Source: Alphaproteobacteria bacterium (GTDB taxonomy: Bacteria > Pseudomonadota > Alphaproteobacteria > RF32 > CAG-239). Taken from it: 50,978 nt of DNA. The stretch lies in contig JAFUBQ010000023.1 of assembly GCA_017460085.1 (NCBI GenBank), positions 1 through 50,978 of the forward strand. The letters are read 5' to 3'. Positions within the stretch are counted from its first letter, which is position 1. Every line of letters starts with the position of its first letter. Positions 17,833 through 26,350 of this stretch are shown piece by piece. The position numbers and the translations under genes are program-made. The notes under the pieces are model-generated. The model ran no database searches and was not told the origin of the DNA. It worked only from the letters and a program-made list of their open reading frames with translations.

Positions 17833-18210
17833 ATGAAATCAACAGATACCGGAATAACAAGGATATTAAAAGCTTTCACATATTCATATGAAGGCTTTAA
17901 GGCTGCTTATGTGTCAGAGGCAGCTTTTCGTCAGGATATTGCATTTTGCATTATTTGCAGCATATTGCTGTTTTTCTTTCCGTCATCTACTTCCGAAAAA
18001 ATATATCTGGCCAGCGTTTTATTGCTTATATTGATTGCTGAGTTGATTAATACGGCTATTGAAACGCTTGTAGATCGTATTTCTCCGGAATATAACAAAC
18101 TTTCAAAAAAAGCCAAAGATATCGGCAGCCTTATTGTTTTATTGGCATTTGTATATGCAATTATGCAATGGTGGAGCGTGTTTTTATATTATATTAAGCT
18201 GTTTCTTTAG
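17833..18210 (+). CDS. dgkA: Diacylglycerol kinase DgkA
   Basis: The 125-residue membrane protein matches the small prokaryotic diacylglycerol kinase. An N-terminal amphipathic region (ILKAFTYSYEGFKAAY) carries EAAFRQD, and three membrane segments follow (about 34-50, 56-75 and 100-118). The active-site motif ELINTAIETLVDRIS sits in the second segment, with KAKDIGS after it. DgkA phosphorylates diacylglycerol to phosphatidate, recycling lipid released when phosphoethanolamine or other head groups are moved to envelope sugars, which fits the phosphoethanolamine transferase at 5.2-7.1 kb. The start is set by the Shine-Dalgarno AAGGAGA 7-8 bases upstream. hemW follows 3 bases after the stop. Confidence 0.93.
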   Translation: MKSTDTGITRILKAFTYSYEGFKAAYVSEAAFRQDIAFCIICSILLFFFPSSTSEKIYLASVLLLILIAELINTAIETLVDRISPEYNKLSKKAKDIGSLIVLLAFVYAIMQWWSVFLYYIKLFL

Positions 18211-18213
18211 TAA

Positions 18214-19308
18214 ATGTATATATCAAATAATTTAGCCGTTTATATCCATTGGCCTTTTTGTAAAAGCAAATGTCCGTATTGCGATTTTTATAGTCGGGTT
18301 AATCCGTATATTAATCAGAATGATATAATTACAGAATATTTGAGTGCATTGCAACGTTATTATAATATAACTTCCGAACGCACTGTTCATTCAATTTTTT
18401 TTGGCGGCGGCACTCCGTCATTAATTAAACCGGAAAATATTGCAAAAATAATTGATTTTATTACCGGAAAATGGCACACAAACTCAAACATTGAAATTAG
18501 TTTAGAGGCAAATCCAAACAGCCGATATGCTACAATGTTTGCTGATTTAAAACATGCGGGAATTAATCGCCTTTCTTTAGGTGTTCAAGCACTGAATGAT
18601 GATGATTTACGCTTTTTAGGCCGTACGCATAATGTAAATTCGGCACGGTATTGTCTGCAAGAAATTGTTGAGGTTTTTAATAATCATTCGGCCGATTTAA
18701 TTTATGCACGACCGCAACAAAAAATGGCAGCTTGGCAACAAGAATTATCTGAAATATGTTCATATGGTTTGAAACACCTTTCGCTATATCAGCTTACTAT
18801 TGAAGAAAACACGGTTTTTGCGCGGCGAGGAATTAAGCCTTTGGCAGAAGATGATGCTGTAAAAATGTATCAACAAACACGAGATTTTTTAAGCTCTGAA
18901 GGTTATCAACAGTATGAAGTTTCTAATTTTGCCCGCCAAAACAGCGAATCTAAACATAATCTGACTTATTGGGAAGGCGGAGATTATATTGGTATTGGGA
19001 CATCTGCTCATGGTCGCTTGAAGTTAAATAATAATCACATAGCTACCGAATATCCCTTTTTACACACTGCTTTAACTCCGCAGGAACGGGCAGAAGAATT
19101 AATTATTATGGGATTGCGGTTGCGTAAAGGTATAAATAAGCAAGATTTTGCACAAATTTGCGGTTTTTCGTTATCAGATTTTATTAACCAGCAAAATTTG
19201 GCCGAATTAAAAAAATTGCAGCTAGTGGAAGAAAACGATTCGCACCTTTTTGCCACGTTGCATGGAATGTTGCTGCTAAACGAAATAATTATTCAATTAT
19301 GCTCATAA
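18214..19308 (+). CDS. hemW: HemW, radical SAM heme chaperone
   Basis: The 364-residue protein carries the radical SAM cluster motif CKSKCPYC near residues 16-23 within YIHWPFCKSKCPYCDFY, then FFGGGTPSL, EANPNS and GVQALNDDDLRFLGRTH, all typical of the HemN/HemW family. The extended N-terminus of true coproporphyrinogen dehydrogenase HemN is absent, which favours HemW, a heme-binding chaperone for respiratory enzymes. The motif usually written DLIYGRPGQ is here DLIYARPQQ. The gene follows dgkA with no Shine-Dalgarno of its own, so translation may be coupled. It ends before a long stem-loop. Confidence 0.92.
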   Translation: MYISNNLAVYIHWPFCKSKCPYCDFYSRVNPYINQNDIITEYLSALQRYYNITSERTVHSIFFGGGTPSLIKPENIAKIIDFITGKWHTNSNIEISLEANPNSRYATMFADLKHAGINRLSLGVQALNDDDLRFLGRTHNVNSARYCLQEIVEVFNNHSADLIYARPQQKMAAWQQELSEICSYGLKHLSLYQLTIEENTVFARRGIKPLAEDDAVKMYQQTRDFLSSEGYQQYEVSNFARQNSESKHNLTYWEGGDYIGIGTSAHGRLKLNNNHIATEYPFLHTALTPQERAEELIIMGLRLRKGINKQDFAQICGFSLSDFINQQNLAELKKLQLVEENDSHLFATLHGMLLLNEIIIQLCS

Positions 19309-19328
19309 ATTTTCATGTAGCATATAAA

Positions 19329-19372
19329 AATGAAGGCGGAACAGAAATATAACTATCCGTTCCGCTTTCATT
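19329..19372 (+). terminator. Stem-loop after hemW
   Basis: A 14-bp stem (19329-19342 and 19359-19372, one G-T pair) with a 16-base loop lies 20 bases past hemW. The following TGTTTGG is a weak T-run. It could also act for the small minus-strand ORF on the other side. Confidence 0.55.
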
Positions 19373-19387
19373 GTTTGGAAAAGAGAT

Positions 19388-19513
19388 TTACGATTTTTCA
19401 TCGATATCTCCTTTTTTTGTATAACCTAGCCAAGCACCAAGAGCAAGGCCTAACATAAATACCAACGAGCAGGCTGCCAAAGTGTCACCTGCAAAATTTG
19501 CTAATTGTTCCAT
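19388..19513 (-). CDS. Candidate 41-residue single-pass membrane protein
   Basis: The ATG at 19513-19511 opens 41 codons ending at TAA 19390-19388. The product has a polar start (MEQLANFAGD), one continuous hydrophobic segment of about 18 residues (about 12-30, with small residues G and A at regular spacing) and a charged tail YTKKGDIDEKS. The shape is that of a small inner-membrane protein, and the orientation follows the positive-inside rule for the C-terminal lysines. No clear Shine-Dalgarno is seen and I recognise no family. The remainder of the 575-bp stretch between hemW and the next plus-strand gene holds a stem-loop, this ORF and tRNA-Ser. Confidence 0.4.
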   Translation of the reverse strand: MEQLANFAGDTLAACSLVFMLGLALGAWLGYTKKGDIDEKS

Positions 19514-19660
19514 ATATATATAAATTATTAATTGATATTGGCTATCTTATAACATATTTTTGTCGAGTTGTAAATAAAAAAATGCTACTTTTTAAATTTT
19601 TTTTGCAGTTTTTTTATAGAATGTTGATATTGGTTTTGAAATGTGAAATTTAAAATAAAA

Positions 19661-19750
19661 TGGCGGAGCGTATAGGACTCGAACCTATGCAGCCTTTTAA
19701 GGGGCTGACGGATTAGCAATCCGCTGTATTACCACTCTACCAACGCTCCG
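19661..19750 (-). tRNA. tRNA-Ser (GCT)
   Basis: The minus strand gives a 90-nt class II tRNA. The acceptor is CGGAGCG/CGCTCCG, the anticodon stem-loop is GGATTGCTAATCC (anticodon GCT), the long variable arm is CAGCCCCTTAAAAGGCTG, the T-arm carries GGTTCGAGTCC, and CCA is encoded. It reads AGC and AGU serine codons. Confidence 0.95.
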
Positions 19751-19884
19751 TTTCGAAATACATATTTAGCTTATGTTTTTCAGTTCGTCAATACCTTTTT
19801 TATAAATTTATGCAAATTTATTACCACTGCTTGAATTTTATGATTTAAATTATATTTATTACCTGCAAAAAAGGAGAATTCGTT

Positions 19885-20199
19885 ATGGAATTATATTTGT
19901 TGGCAGCTTTGATTTTAGTGTATCTTGTAACGGTTTTAATGCTGGATAAGCACACAGTGCGGCGCATTTGGACATTGGCTTTTATCGGTGCATATATTTT
20001 AACTGCCGTGGCAATTGTGTTTGTGCGTATATATCATCAAACGGTTCTTTTAGGCGCTAATCCGCTTAATTGGTACTATCTGCTTTATTTATTTGGCTCG
20101 ATTGCAGTTGTTTTGGGTGTGGTTAATTTATGGATATATCGCAAATCGCTATGGCAAATTATTTGGGCAAAACCGGTGGAAAATCAAAATAAAGAATAG
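19885..20199 (+). CDS. Small membrane protein (unknown)
   Basis: The 104-residue product has three hydrophobic segments (about 2-18, 30-49 and 63-85) and a basic end with KSLWQIIWAKP. A Shine-Dalgarno AAGGAG at 19870-19875 supports the ATG. No family is recognised. It precedes the COG2509 flavoprotein by about 50 bases and may share its transcript. Confidence 0.6.
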   Translation: MELYLLAALILVYLVTVLMLDKHTVRRIWTLAFIGAYILTAVAIVFVRIYHQTVLLGANPLNWYYLLYLFGSIAVVLGVVNLWIYRKSLWQIIWAKPVENQNKE

Positions 20200-20252
20200 T
20201 TGCGAAAAATAAAATTTTAAGTATACTGTTTTTCAAATATATGGAGAACAGA

Positions 20253-21827
20253 ATGCTACGCTTGAATAATTTGAAACTTCCTCTGGAAGCAACATCAACA
20301 CATATAAAAAATGCAGCAGCAGATAAAATGCACTGCGCACCACAAGATATGCAAAATTTCAAAATATCTAAAAAATCGGTTGATGCCCGCAATAAAAACA
20401 ACGTGCATTTTGTGTATAGCATAGATTGTGAAGTGGCGAAAAATATTTTGCCAGATAAAGATATTGAATTTTTGCCTGAAGAAAAAAATTTATGTTTTAA
20501 AATTAAAGACGATGGTGTGCGGCCGATTGTGGTGGGAAGCGGACCTGCCGGTATGTTTGCTGGTTTAGCTTTGGCCGAAGCCGGTTTGCGTCCGATTATT
20601 ATTGAGCGTGGCGATGAGGTGGATATGCGTCGCCGCAAAGTGGATTATTTTTGGCAGAACGGAATTTTAGATGATGAATCTAATGTGCAATTTGGTGAAG
20701 GGGGAGCCGGCACTTTTTCTGACGGTAAATTGATGACCGGTATCAAAAAAGATAAATTTACCCGCAAAGTTATGCAAGAATTTTATGCCGCCGGAGCACC
20801 GGCAGAAATTTTATATTTAGCAAAACCGCATATCGGCACAGATAACTTACGGCGCGTTGTGCGGAACATTAGGCAAAAAATTATCGGTTTAGGCGGAGAA
20901 TATCGTTTTAAAAGTAAATTAGCAGGCCTCAAAATTGCCGCTGAAAAGTTGCAAGCGGTGCAAATAGAACATGCAGGGCAAGTTTATGAACTGGCTGCAA
21001 ACCGTTTGTTTTTAGCCATTGGTCACAGTGCGCGTGATACATTTGAAATGCTGCATCAATCCGGTATTTATATGACATCTAAGCCGTTTGCCGTTGGGGT
21101 GCGCATTGAACATGAACAAAAGATGATTAACACTGCTCAATATGGTTATAAATTTGCAAATAGCCCTTATTTGGGCGCGGCGGACTATAAATTAGCCGTG
21201 CATTTGCCTAACGGGCGTTCGGCATACACATTTTGCATGTGTCCCGGAGGAAGCGTGGTGGCTGCCGCATCAGAAAAGGGCAGGGTGGTGACAAATGGAA
21301 TGAGTGAATTTGCTCGTGACAAAGTTAATGCTAATGCTGCACTTTTGGTTGGGGTTGATGAACGTGATTTTGGACAAGACTCGCCATTATCCGGAATGTA
21401 TTGGCAGCGTAAACTTGAAGAAAAAGCCTTTATTGTCGGCGGAAATAATTATTATGCGCCGTCGCAATTGGTCGGGGATTTTTTGCAAAACAAAAGCAGT
21501 CGCAAAGGTGGTGATGTTGAGCCGTCTTATCGGCCGGGTGTTGCTTGGGGAAATTTAAACGCTGTTTTGCCACCGGTTATTATTGAGACAATGCAGGCGG
21601 GTATTGTTGAAATGGCAAAAAAATTGCATGGATTCGATTGTTATGATGCGGTTTTAACCGGTGTGGAAACACGTTCTTCTTCGCCGGTGCGTATTGTGCG
21701 CGATGAAACAATGCAGTGCAATGTTCGCGGCATTTTTCCTTGCGGCGAAGGGGCTGGCTATGCCGGCGGAATTACTTCATCAGCCGCAGATGCTTTAAAA
21801 ACAGTATATAGCTTGAATGTTGATTAA
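20253..21827 (+). CDS. FAD-dependent dehydrogenase of the COG2509 type
   Basis: The 524-residue protein has an N-terminal helical region of about 90 residues, a dinucleotide-binding fold (VVGSGPAGMFAGLALAEAG) and the family hallmark QFGEGGAGTFSDGKL. Towards the C-terminus come TRSSSPVRIVRDE and PCGEGAGYAGGI, which close the FAD site. Proteins of this family are widespread and not biochemically assigned. I start at ATG 20253 because GGAG (20243-20246) is correctly placed for it; an ATG at 20241 lies on top of that site. The last four bases are shared with the convergent sirtuin gene (TTAA), so both stop codons come from the same palindrome. Confidence 0.85.
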   Translation: MLRLNNLKLPLEATSTHIKNAAADKMHCAPQDMQNFKISKKSVDARNKNNVHFVYSIDCEVAKNILPDKDIEFLPEEKNLCFKIKDDGVRPIVVGSGPAGMFAGLALAEAGLRPIIIERGDEVDMRRRKVDYFWQNGILDDESNVQFGEGGAGTFSDGKLMTGIKKDKFTRKVMQEFYAAGAPAEILYLAKPHIGTDNLRRVVRNIRQKIIGLGGEYRFKSKLAGLKIAAEKLQAVQIEHAGQVYELAANRLFLAIGHSARDTFEMLHQSGIYMTSKPFAVGVRIEHEQKMINTAQYGYKFANSPYLGAADYKLAVHLPNGRSAYTFCMCPGGSVVAAASEKGRVVTNGMSEFARDKVNANAALLVGVDERDFGQDSPLSGMYWQRKLEEKAFIVGGNNYYAPSQLVGDFLQNKSSRKGGDVEPSYRPGVAWGNLNAVLPPVIIETMQAGIVEMAKKLHGFDCYDAVLTGVETRSSSPVRIVRDETMQCNVRGIFPCGEGAGYAGGITSSAADALKTVYSLNVD

Positions 21828-22546
21828 ACTTTGTTTTTGCTAGCAAGTAAAAGTTCATTTATTAGTTGCGGCAAAGTTGTACCGGCAGGTCCGAAAATAT
21901 GGCGGTCAAAAAAATAATTATTTGACGTTTCTTCCATATTAAGCTCTATGGTATCGGCACCGGCATATTTGGCAATTTGCACAAAGCCTGCAGCAGGATA
22001 AACCACACCTGATGTACCAACCGAAATGAATAAATCACATTTTTCAAGCAGTACATCAACTTTATTCATATAAAGTAAATTTTCGCCGAAAAATACAATA
22101 TTCGGTTTCAGCATACCGCGGATTTTGCATTGAGGACATTCATCTTCAGAGCAAATATCACCCCAAGTTTCAAACACATTACCGCAATTCAAGCAAACAA
22201 TCTGATTTATTTGCCCGTGAATATGCCAAACATTTTTATTACCGGCCTTCTCGTGCAATGTATCTACATTTTGGGTGATAATATTAACTTCTGCCGGGTA
22301 TTTTTGCTGTAATTCGCTAATGGCTAAATGTGCGGCATTTGGTTTTGCTGCAAAAAGCTCCGGCCGCATCTGATTATAAAAATCGTGCACATAATCTGGA
22401 TTACGCTCAAATGCCTCAATCGTTGCCACATCTTCCACCCGATGATTATTCCATAATCCGTCGGCACTGCGAAAAGTGGATAAACCCGATTCGGCTGATA
22501 TACCGGCACCGGTTAAAATGACAATATTTTTATATATTTTATCCAT
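21824..22546 (-). CDS. cobB: Sirtuin NAD-dependent protein deacylase (CobB-like)
   Basis: The 240-residue protein has the complete sirtuin core: GAGISAESGLSTFR (about 12-25) binds NAD, QNVDTLHEKAG and HIHG give the catalytic Asn, Asp and His, and two Cys pairs (CLNC and CPQC) bind the structural zinc. It removes acyl groups from lysines using NAD. Class III bacterial sirtuins show Y-x-x-R for succinyl-lysine. Here the same segment reads FYNQMRPEL, placing Met three residues after Tyr and Arg at the fourth, so acyl preference is uncertain. The start overlaps the murG stop by 8 bases in an rmuC-murG-cobB unit. Confidence 0.9.
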   Translation of the reverse strand: MDKIYKNIVILTGAGISAESGLSTFRSADGLWNNHRVEDVATIEAFERNPDYVHDFYNQMRPELFAAKPNAAHLAISELQQKYPAEVNIITQNVDTLHEKAGNKNVWHIHGQINQIVCLNCGNVFETWGDICSEDECPQCKIRGMLKPNIVFFGENLLYMNKVDVLLEKCDLFISVGTSGVVYPAAGFVQIAKYAGADTIELNMEETSNNYFFDRHIFGPAGTTLPQLINELLLASKNKV

Positions 22547-23612
22547 TGATAATGGCCTGAAAAAGTTCCTCGCTTGATGTTTGTTTTAAATCAGCGGATT
22601 CTATAGTTTTAGTAATTTCCGTGCGGTTTTCATATGTGCTGTCTATTTGTGCCATAAACAGCTTGCCGTCAGATAATTCTTCATCTTTTAAAACTTTTGC
22701 AAAACCGTGCGCTGCAAAATCAGCAGCGTTTAATGCTTGCTCTCCGCGGCTTGAACCCGTTGGCAACGGAATTAAGAGCATCGGCTTTTTCAGGCTCAGT
22801 AATTCAAAAATTGCATTGGAACCGGAACGCGAAACAACAATATCAGCCAAGGCTAATAAATCTTTATATTCCGTATCAACAAATTCAAATTGAACATATC
22901 CATCCAAATTCATTTCACATTTCTGCCCTTTGCCGCAAATGTGAATAATTTGATATTTTTGCAATAAAGCATCAATATTCTTTCGCACTGCCGCGTTAAT
23001 GCTTTTAGCGCCGAGCGAACCGCCGACAAACATAATCACCGGTTTATCGTTACTAAAGCGGCAAATTTTGCGTGCTTTCTCGGCATTGCCATTATTTAAG
23101 CGGTCAGAAAGCACCGGTCCGATGTATTTTACTTTATTCTCAAATTTTACTGAAACATATTTCTGCGTATCTGCAAAAGTTGTAAAAAATGTGCTGACAA
23201 ACGGCAGCGACATTTTGTTAGCCAGCCCAGGGGTAACATCAGATTCGTGCATAAATATTTTTTTGCACCTATTTAAAAAACCGCCTAACACAACCGGAAA
23301 TGAAACAAAACCGCCCTTAGAAAAAATAACATCAGGCTTTTCTTCGGCAATAATGCGAAAAGCCTGCCACACCCCCACAGGAACACGCATAGCATCTTTA
23401 AAATTTTCCACCGATAAATAACGGCGCAGTTTTCCGGTTTCAATTTCATGATAGCGTACACCGGAAATATTGCATACCAACTCTTTTTCAATGCCTGTTT
23501 TTGAGCCGATATAAACCACCTGCCAACCGTTTTGCAAAAAATACGGAATCAAACTTAAATTAAGTGTTACATGGCCACCGGAGCCACCGCCGGTAAATAT
23601 AATTTTTTTCAT
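22539..23612 (-). CDS. murG: MurG-type UDP-GlcNAc transferase, Gram-positive-like
   Basis: The 357-residue protein is a GT28 glycosyltransferase that adds GlcNAc to lipid I. The acceptor-domain loop is GGGSGGHV (8-15) followed by NLSLIPYF. It continues with YIGSKTGIEKE, GKLRRY, FSKGGFVSFPVV, HESDVTPGLANK, FVGGSLGAKSIN and SRSGSNAIFELLSL. Those phrases follow the MurG of staphylococci and bacilli rather than the usual proteobacterial form, and the gene lies outside a dcw cluster. It may be a second, acquired MurG or a replacement. It starts one base after rmuC ends (TAAAATG) and overlaps the sirtuin by 8 bases. Confidence 0.88.
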   Translation of the reverse strand: MKKIIFTGGGSGGHVTLNLSLIPYFLQNGWQVVYIGSKTGIEKELVCNISGVRYHEIETGKLRRYLSVENFKDAMRVPVGVWQAFRIIAEEKPDVIFSKGGFVSFPVVLGGFLNRCKKIFMHESDVTPGLANKMSLPFVSTFFTTFADTQKYVSVKFENKVKYIGPVLSDRLNNGNAEKARKICRFSNDKPVIMFVGGSLGAKSINAAVRKNIDALLQKYQIIHICGKGQKCEMNLDGYVQFEFVDTEYKDLLALADIVVSRSGSNAIFELLSLKKPMLLIPLPTGSSRGEQALNAADFAAHGFAKVLKDEELSDGKLFMAQIDSTYENRTEITKTIESADLKQTSSEELFQAIING

Positions 23613-23613
23613 T

Positions 23614-24957
23614 TTACGATACCTTTTCAGTTATATTATCATTATTTTCAATCAGCATATTTTCATTGTCATCATATTCTAAATTAATCTTTTTACTCGT
23701 TTGTGCACCATATTCTTTTAGTTTATTGGCAATAGAAACCGCATTACCTTTACCGGTCGTCAGTTTAGCAATGGCGGCATCATAATTTTGCCGCGCCATG
23801 CCGAGAGCTTTATCTACTTTAAGCATATCTTCGCTGAAATTTGCCAATTTATCATACAGCGCTCCGCCTAAACGTGCAATTTCCTGCACATGTTTATTGC
23901 GATTTTCAAGCTGCCATAAATTTTCAACCGTGCGCAAAATTGGCAGCAGAGATGACGGTGTTGTCAAAGCAATATTCTTTTTATAAGCATAATCATAGAG
24001 TGTCGGTTCTTTTTTAATGGCTTCAACAAAAGCGCTTTCAATCGGAATAAAAATAACAACATAGTCTAGCGATTCCTCTTTAAGCAATTTCTGATATTCT
24101 TTAGCTGACAATTCATCAATATGATTTTTAATGCATTGAATATGCTTTTGCATTGCAACAGATTTTTGCTCTTCATTTTCAGCATTAACATAACTCACAT
24201 AATCGTTCATTGAAACTTTAGAATCGATAATAACGCTGCGATTATTCGGCAGTTTTACCACCACATCGGGACGCATATTCTGCCGTTCTTCGGTTTTGAA
24301 ATTTTCTTGCGTGTAAAAATCTATATCCTTTTGCAAACCGGCAACTTCAAGCAAGCGATAAAGCTCAATTTCTCCCCAATCTCCTTGCATTTTTTTACTG
24401 CCGCGCAAGGCATTGGTCAAGTTTTGGGCATCTTGGCTTAAAGTTTGATTTAAGTTTAGTAAATTTTTAAGCTGCTCATCAAAACTGGATTTATTTTTGA
24501 TATTTTCGGTATTAGCCCGTTGCACTTCTTCCCTAAAAGATTGCAGTTGCTCTTTGAATGGATTAAGCAAAGATGTTAGTATATTTGTTTGATTGTTGTT
24601 CATCTGTTGCGATTGTTGGCGCAGAATTTCTCCGGAAATATCACGAAATTTCATCGCCATCTCATTTTTGCTTTGTTCAATATAGGCAATTTTTTCTTCA
24701 GTGTAGCGATGCAAATTTTTAATCTCGGTATTTAAACGCGTGTTTTCAGCTGTTAAGCCGCTGTTAACTTCAGATAATTGCAAATTATGCACATTCAGCT
24801 CTGCTATTTGCTGCTGCCAATTTTGCAATAGGGCTTTTTTGCTGGCATTTTTTACCATAAGAACGATGCACAAAACTAATAAAAATAAAAAAAATATACT
24901 TACACTTGTTAAGATATATAAGAAAATGCTGTTAGAAAAAATTTCCATAAATGACAT
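23614..24957 (-). CDS. rmuC: RmuC family DNA recombination protein
   Basis: The 447-residue protein has an N-terminal membrane segment (about 10-32), a long coiled coil (about 40-180) and the RmuC domain with MQGDWGEIELYRLLE, MRPDVVVKLPN, IIDSKVSMNDYV, FIPIESAFVEA and SSLLPILRTVENLW. RmuC is nuclease-like and limits inversions at short inverted repeats in E. coli. I start at ATG 24957, which has GGAAT upstream; a TTG two codons earlier and an ATG three codons later are alternatives. It heads an apparent operon with murG and the sirtuin. Confidence 0.9.
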   Translation of the reverse strand: MSFMEIFSNSIFLYILTSVSIFFLFLLVLCIVLMVKNASKKALLQNWQQQIAELNVHNLQLSEVNSGLTAENTRLNTEIKNLHRYTEEKIAYIEQSKNEMAMKFRDISGEILRQQSQQMNNNQTNILTSLLNPFKEQLQSFREEVQRANTENIKNKSSFDEQLKNLLNLNQTLSQDAQNLTNALRGSKKMQGDWGEIELYRLLEVAGLQKDIDFYTQENFKTEERQNMRPDVVVKLPNNRSVIIDSKVSMNDYVSYVNAENEEQKSVAMQKHIQCIKNHIDELSAKEYQKLLKEESLDYVVIFIPIESAFVEAIKKEPTLYDYAYKKNIALTTPSSLLPILRTVENLWQLENRNKHVQEIARLGGALYDKLANFSEDMLKVDKALGMARQNYDAAIAKLTTGKGNAVSIANKLKEYGAQTSKKINLEYDDNENMLIENNDNITEKVS

Positions 24958-25046
24958 GTTCAAATTCCATTAAAATTAATAATATCGTTATATTAACATA
25001 AAATAACTTCACTGCAATGGTATCAATAAATTTATTAACTTAAAAA

Positions 25047-25077
25047 CAAAAAAACGCTGATAAAATCAGCGTTTTTT
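25047..25077 (-). terminator. Bidirectional terminator between cassette and rmuC
   Basis: AAAACGCTGA/TCAGCGTTTT (25051-25060 and 25066-25075) with a 5-base loop has T-runs on both strands. It ends the minus-strand three-gene cassette just before the rmuC promoter region. Confidence 0.85.
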
Positions 25078-25079
25078 CA

Positions 25080-25529
25080 TCAGTCATAAAAATGTACTTT
25101 GTTGTTGCATAGTAGCAGCAACCTGTCATCTTTTTTATTGTAGCAAACTTTATCAAAGCCATCAGGGTAGATGGCTTGCAAAAGCGGCGAACCGTCACTG
25201 CGATAAAGGTAATATTTACCGTTTTTCAGCAGGTAGAAAACCTTCAAACTCTCAGCAACCAGACCAAAATTTTGCACATTCTTAAACTTCAGCCATTTGC
25301 GCTTATGAAAGAGATGCACAGTACCGGAAATTTTGCCGCACAGCGCAAAATTTTTAAAAGCAACAATACGCTGCATATTTTCCGCTATACACTCACGGTT
25401 AGGCAACCAATATAAATCGTGATTGTCTAAACCTTGGGTTATTAAGAAATTGCTCTTAAGTACCACATCATCGGCACAAATCTGTTTTCCTTCAGCAAAC
25501 TTCAACAAAGTTCTTCCGGCAAACCTCAT
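25080..25529 (-). CDS. Unknown beta-rich protein, third gene of the cassette
   Basis: The 149-residue product has no signal peptide or membrane segment. It is made of short strand-like units with repeated aromatic and Lys residues (HKRKWLKFKN, KNGKYYLYRSDGSP, DRLLLLCNNKVHFYD), like a degenerate WG- or Kelch-type repeat. The start is uncertain: ATG 25529 overlaps the previous gene by 38 bases, ATG 25547 by more, and TTG at 25508 or 25505 (with GGAAG upstream) by less. The family is not recognised. Its overlap with the two membrane-protein genes suggests a joint function. Confidence 0.5.
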   Translation of the reverse strand: MRFAGRTLLKFAEGKQICADDVVLKSNFLITQGLDNHDLYWLPNRECIAENMQRIVAFKNFALCGKISGTVHLFHKRKWLKFKNVQNFGLVAESLKVFYLLKNGKYYLYRSDGSPLLQAIYPDGFDKVCYNKKDDRLLLLCNNKVHFYD

Positions 25530-25824
25530 CCTTATCAAACAATGCATGAATGAAGTAGATGATATACACCGTGAGGTAACTCAAAGCCACTATCAGAAGA
25601 ACACCACCCAAGCGATAGAAGTAGGCCTTGCCTAGAGCGTGCGAACCGGACAAATGTTCCCAAGATCGGATTTCCGGCTCGAAGAACCAATATGCCAGCC
25701 CGAAATAAATTGCCATCGCAATAAGCATAAGACCATATCCGACGTACGGAAAGTCAAATGCAATCTTAGCTGACCAATGCGCATAAGCAACCTCTTGACG
25801 GAAAGTCAATTTCTGTTTTTCCAT
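25492..25824 (-). CDS. Unknown two-span membrane protein, second gene of the cassette
   Basis: The 110-residue product has a soluble N-terminus (about 1-24), two membrane segments (about 27-48 and 71-93) separated by a polar loop with EIRSWEHLSGSHALG, and a short tail ending in Cys. The reading frame is G+C-rich compared with rmuC and dnaJ on either side (34 of 60 bases are G or C at 25621-25680). It begins 14 bases after the upstream gene ends. No family is recognised. Confidence 0.55.
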   Translation of the reverse strand: MEKQKLTFRQEVAYAHWSAKIAFDFPYVGYGLMLIAMAIYFGLAYWFFEPEIRSWEHLSGSHALGKAYFYRLGGVLLIVALSYLTVYIIYFIHALFDKDEVCRKNFVEVC

Positions 25825-25838
25825 ACGCTTTCTGAATT

Positions 25839-26336
25839 TTAAGTTTCAGCAAGTTTTACCAGAATATGAGAACCACGGAGAAACTTATCGAACTTGACCT
25901 TTTGTTTTTGACCGGCTTTAGCTGATGAAATCAACTCCGGCGCATAAGGCAATAAAACTTCGACTTTGCTCCTACCGTCCATGACTGTTCCTCTGAAATA
26001 ATCATCGTCCATAAAACGAACATGGTCTTTGATTCTCATTTTATAGGTTTTATCCTCTCCAAGCTTGGTATATGTGCTGTATCCTGCCCAAGTCATCAGA
26101 ATCAGACCATACACAAAGAGATAGCCGACAATGGCGAGAACCCAACCGCTGTAAGGCGGCGTTTGCAGATTGTCGTAAATAATATACGCCGTTACTGCAA
26201 CAAGTTCGGTTATGAAAAAGCCGTTAAGCACCTTTTTATTGATATGTCCCCAAGGTACATTAATCGCATAACCGGCAAACAAGTGTATCAGGCACAACAG
26301 GCCTAAGATAACACGACCTTCAATGTAATGTTCCAT
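25839..26336 (-). CDS. Unknown three-span membrane protein with soluble C-terminal domain, first gene of the cassette
   Basis: The 165-residue product has three membrane segments (about 8-25, 35-52 and 63-85) and a C-terminal soluble domain of about 75 residues. That domain contains a run of strands (KMRIKDHVRFMDDDYFRGTV, KVEVLLPYAPE, QKVKFDKFLRGSHILVKL) like a small beta-barrel or OB-type fold. This resembles the general plan of NfeD-like proteins but I see no diagnostic motif. It heads the three-gene unit; a short hairpin lies in its leader. Base composition is again richer in G+C than neighbours. Confidence 0.55.
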   Translation of the reverse strand: MEHYIEGRVILGLLCLIHLFAGYAINVPWGHINKKVLNGFFITELVAVTAYIIYDNLQTPPYSGWVLAIVGYLFVYGLILMTWAGYSTYTKLGEDKTYKMRIKDHVRFMDDDYFRGTVMDGRSKVEVLLPYAPELISSAKAGQKQKVKFDKFLRGSHILVKLAET

Positions 26337-26350
26337 ACGCTATTGATTTA

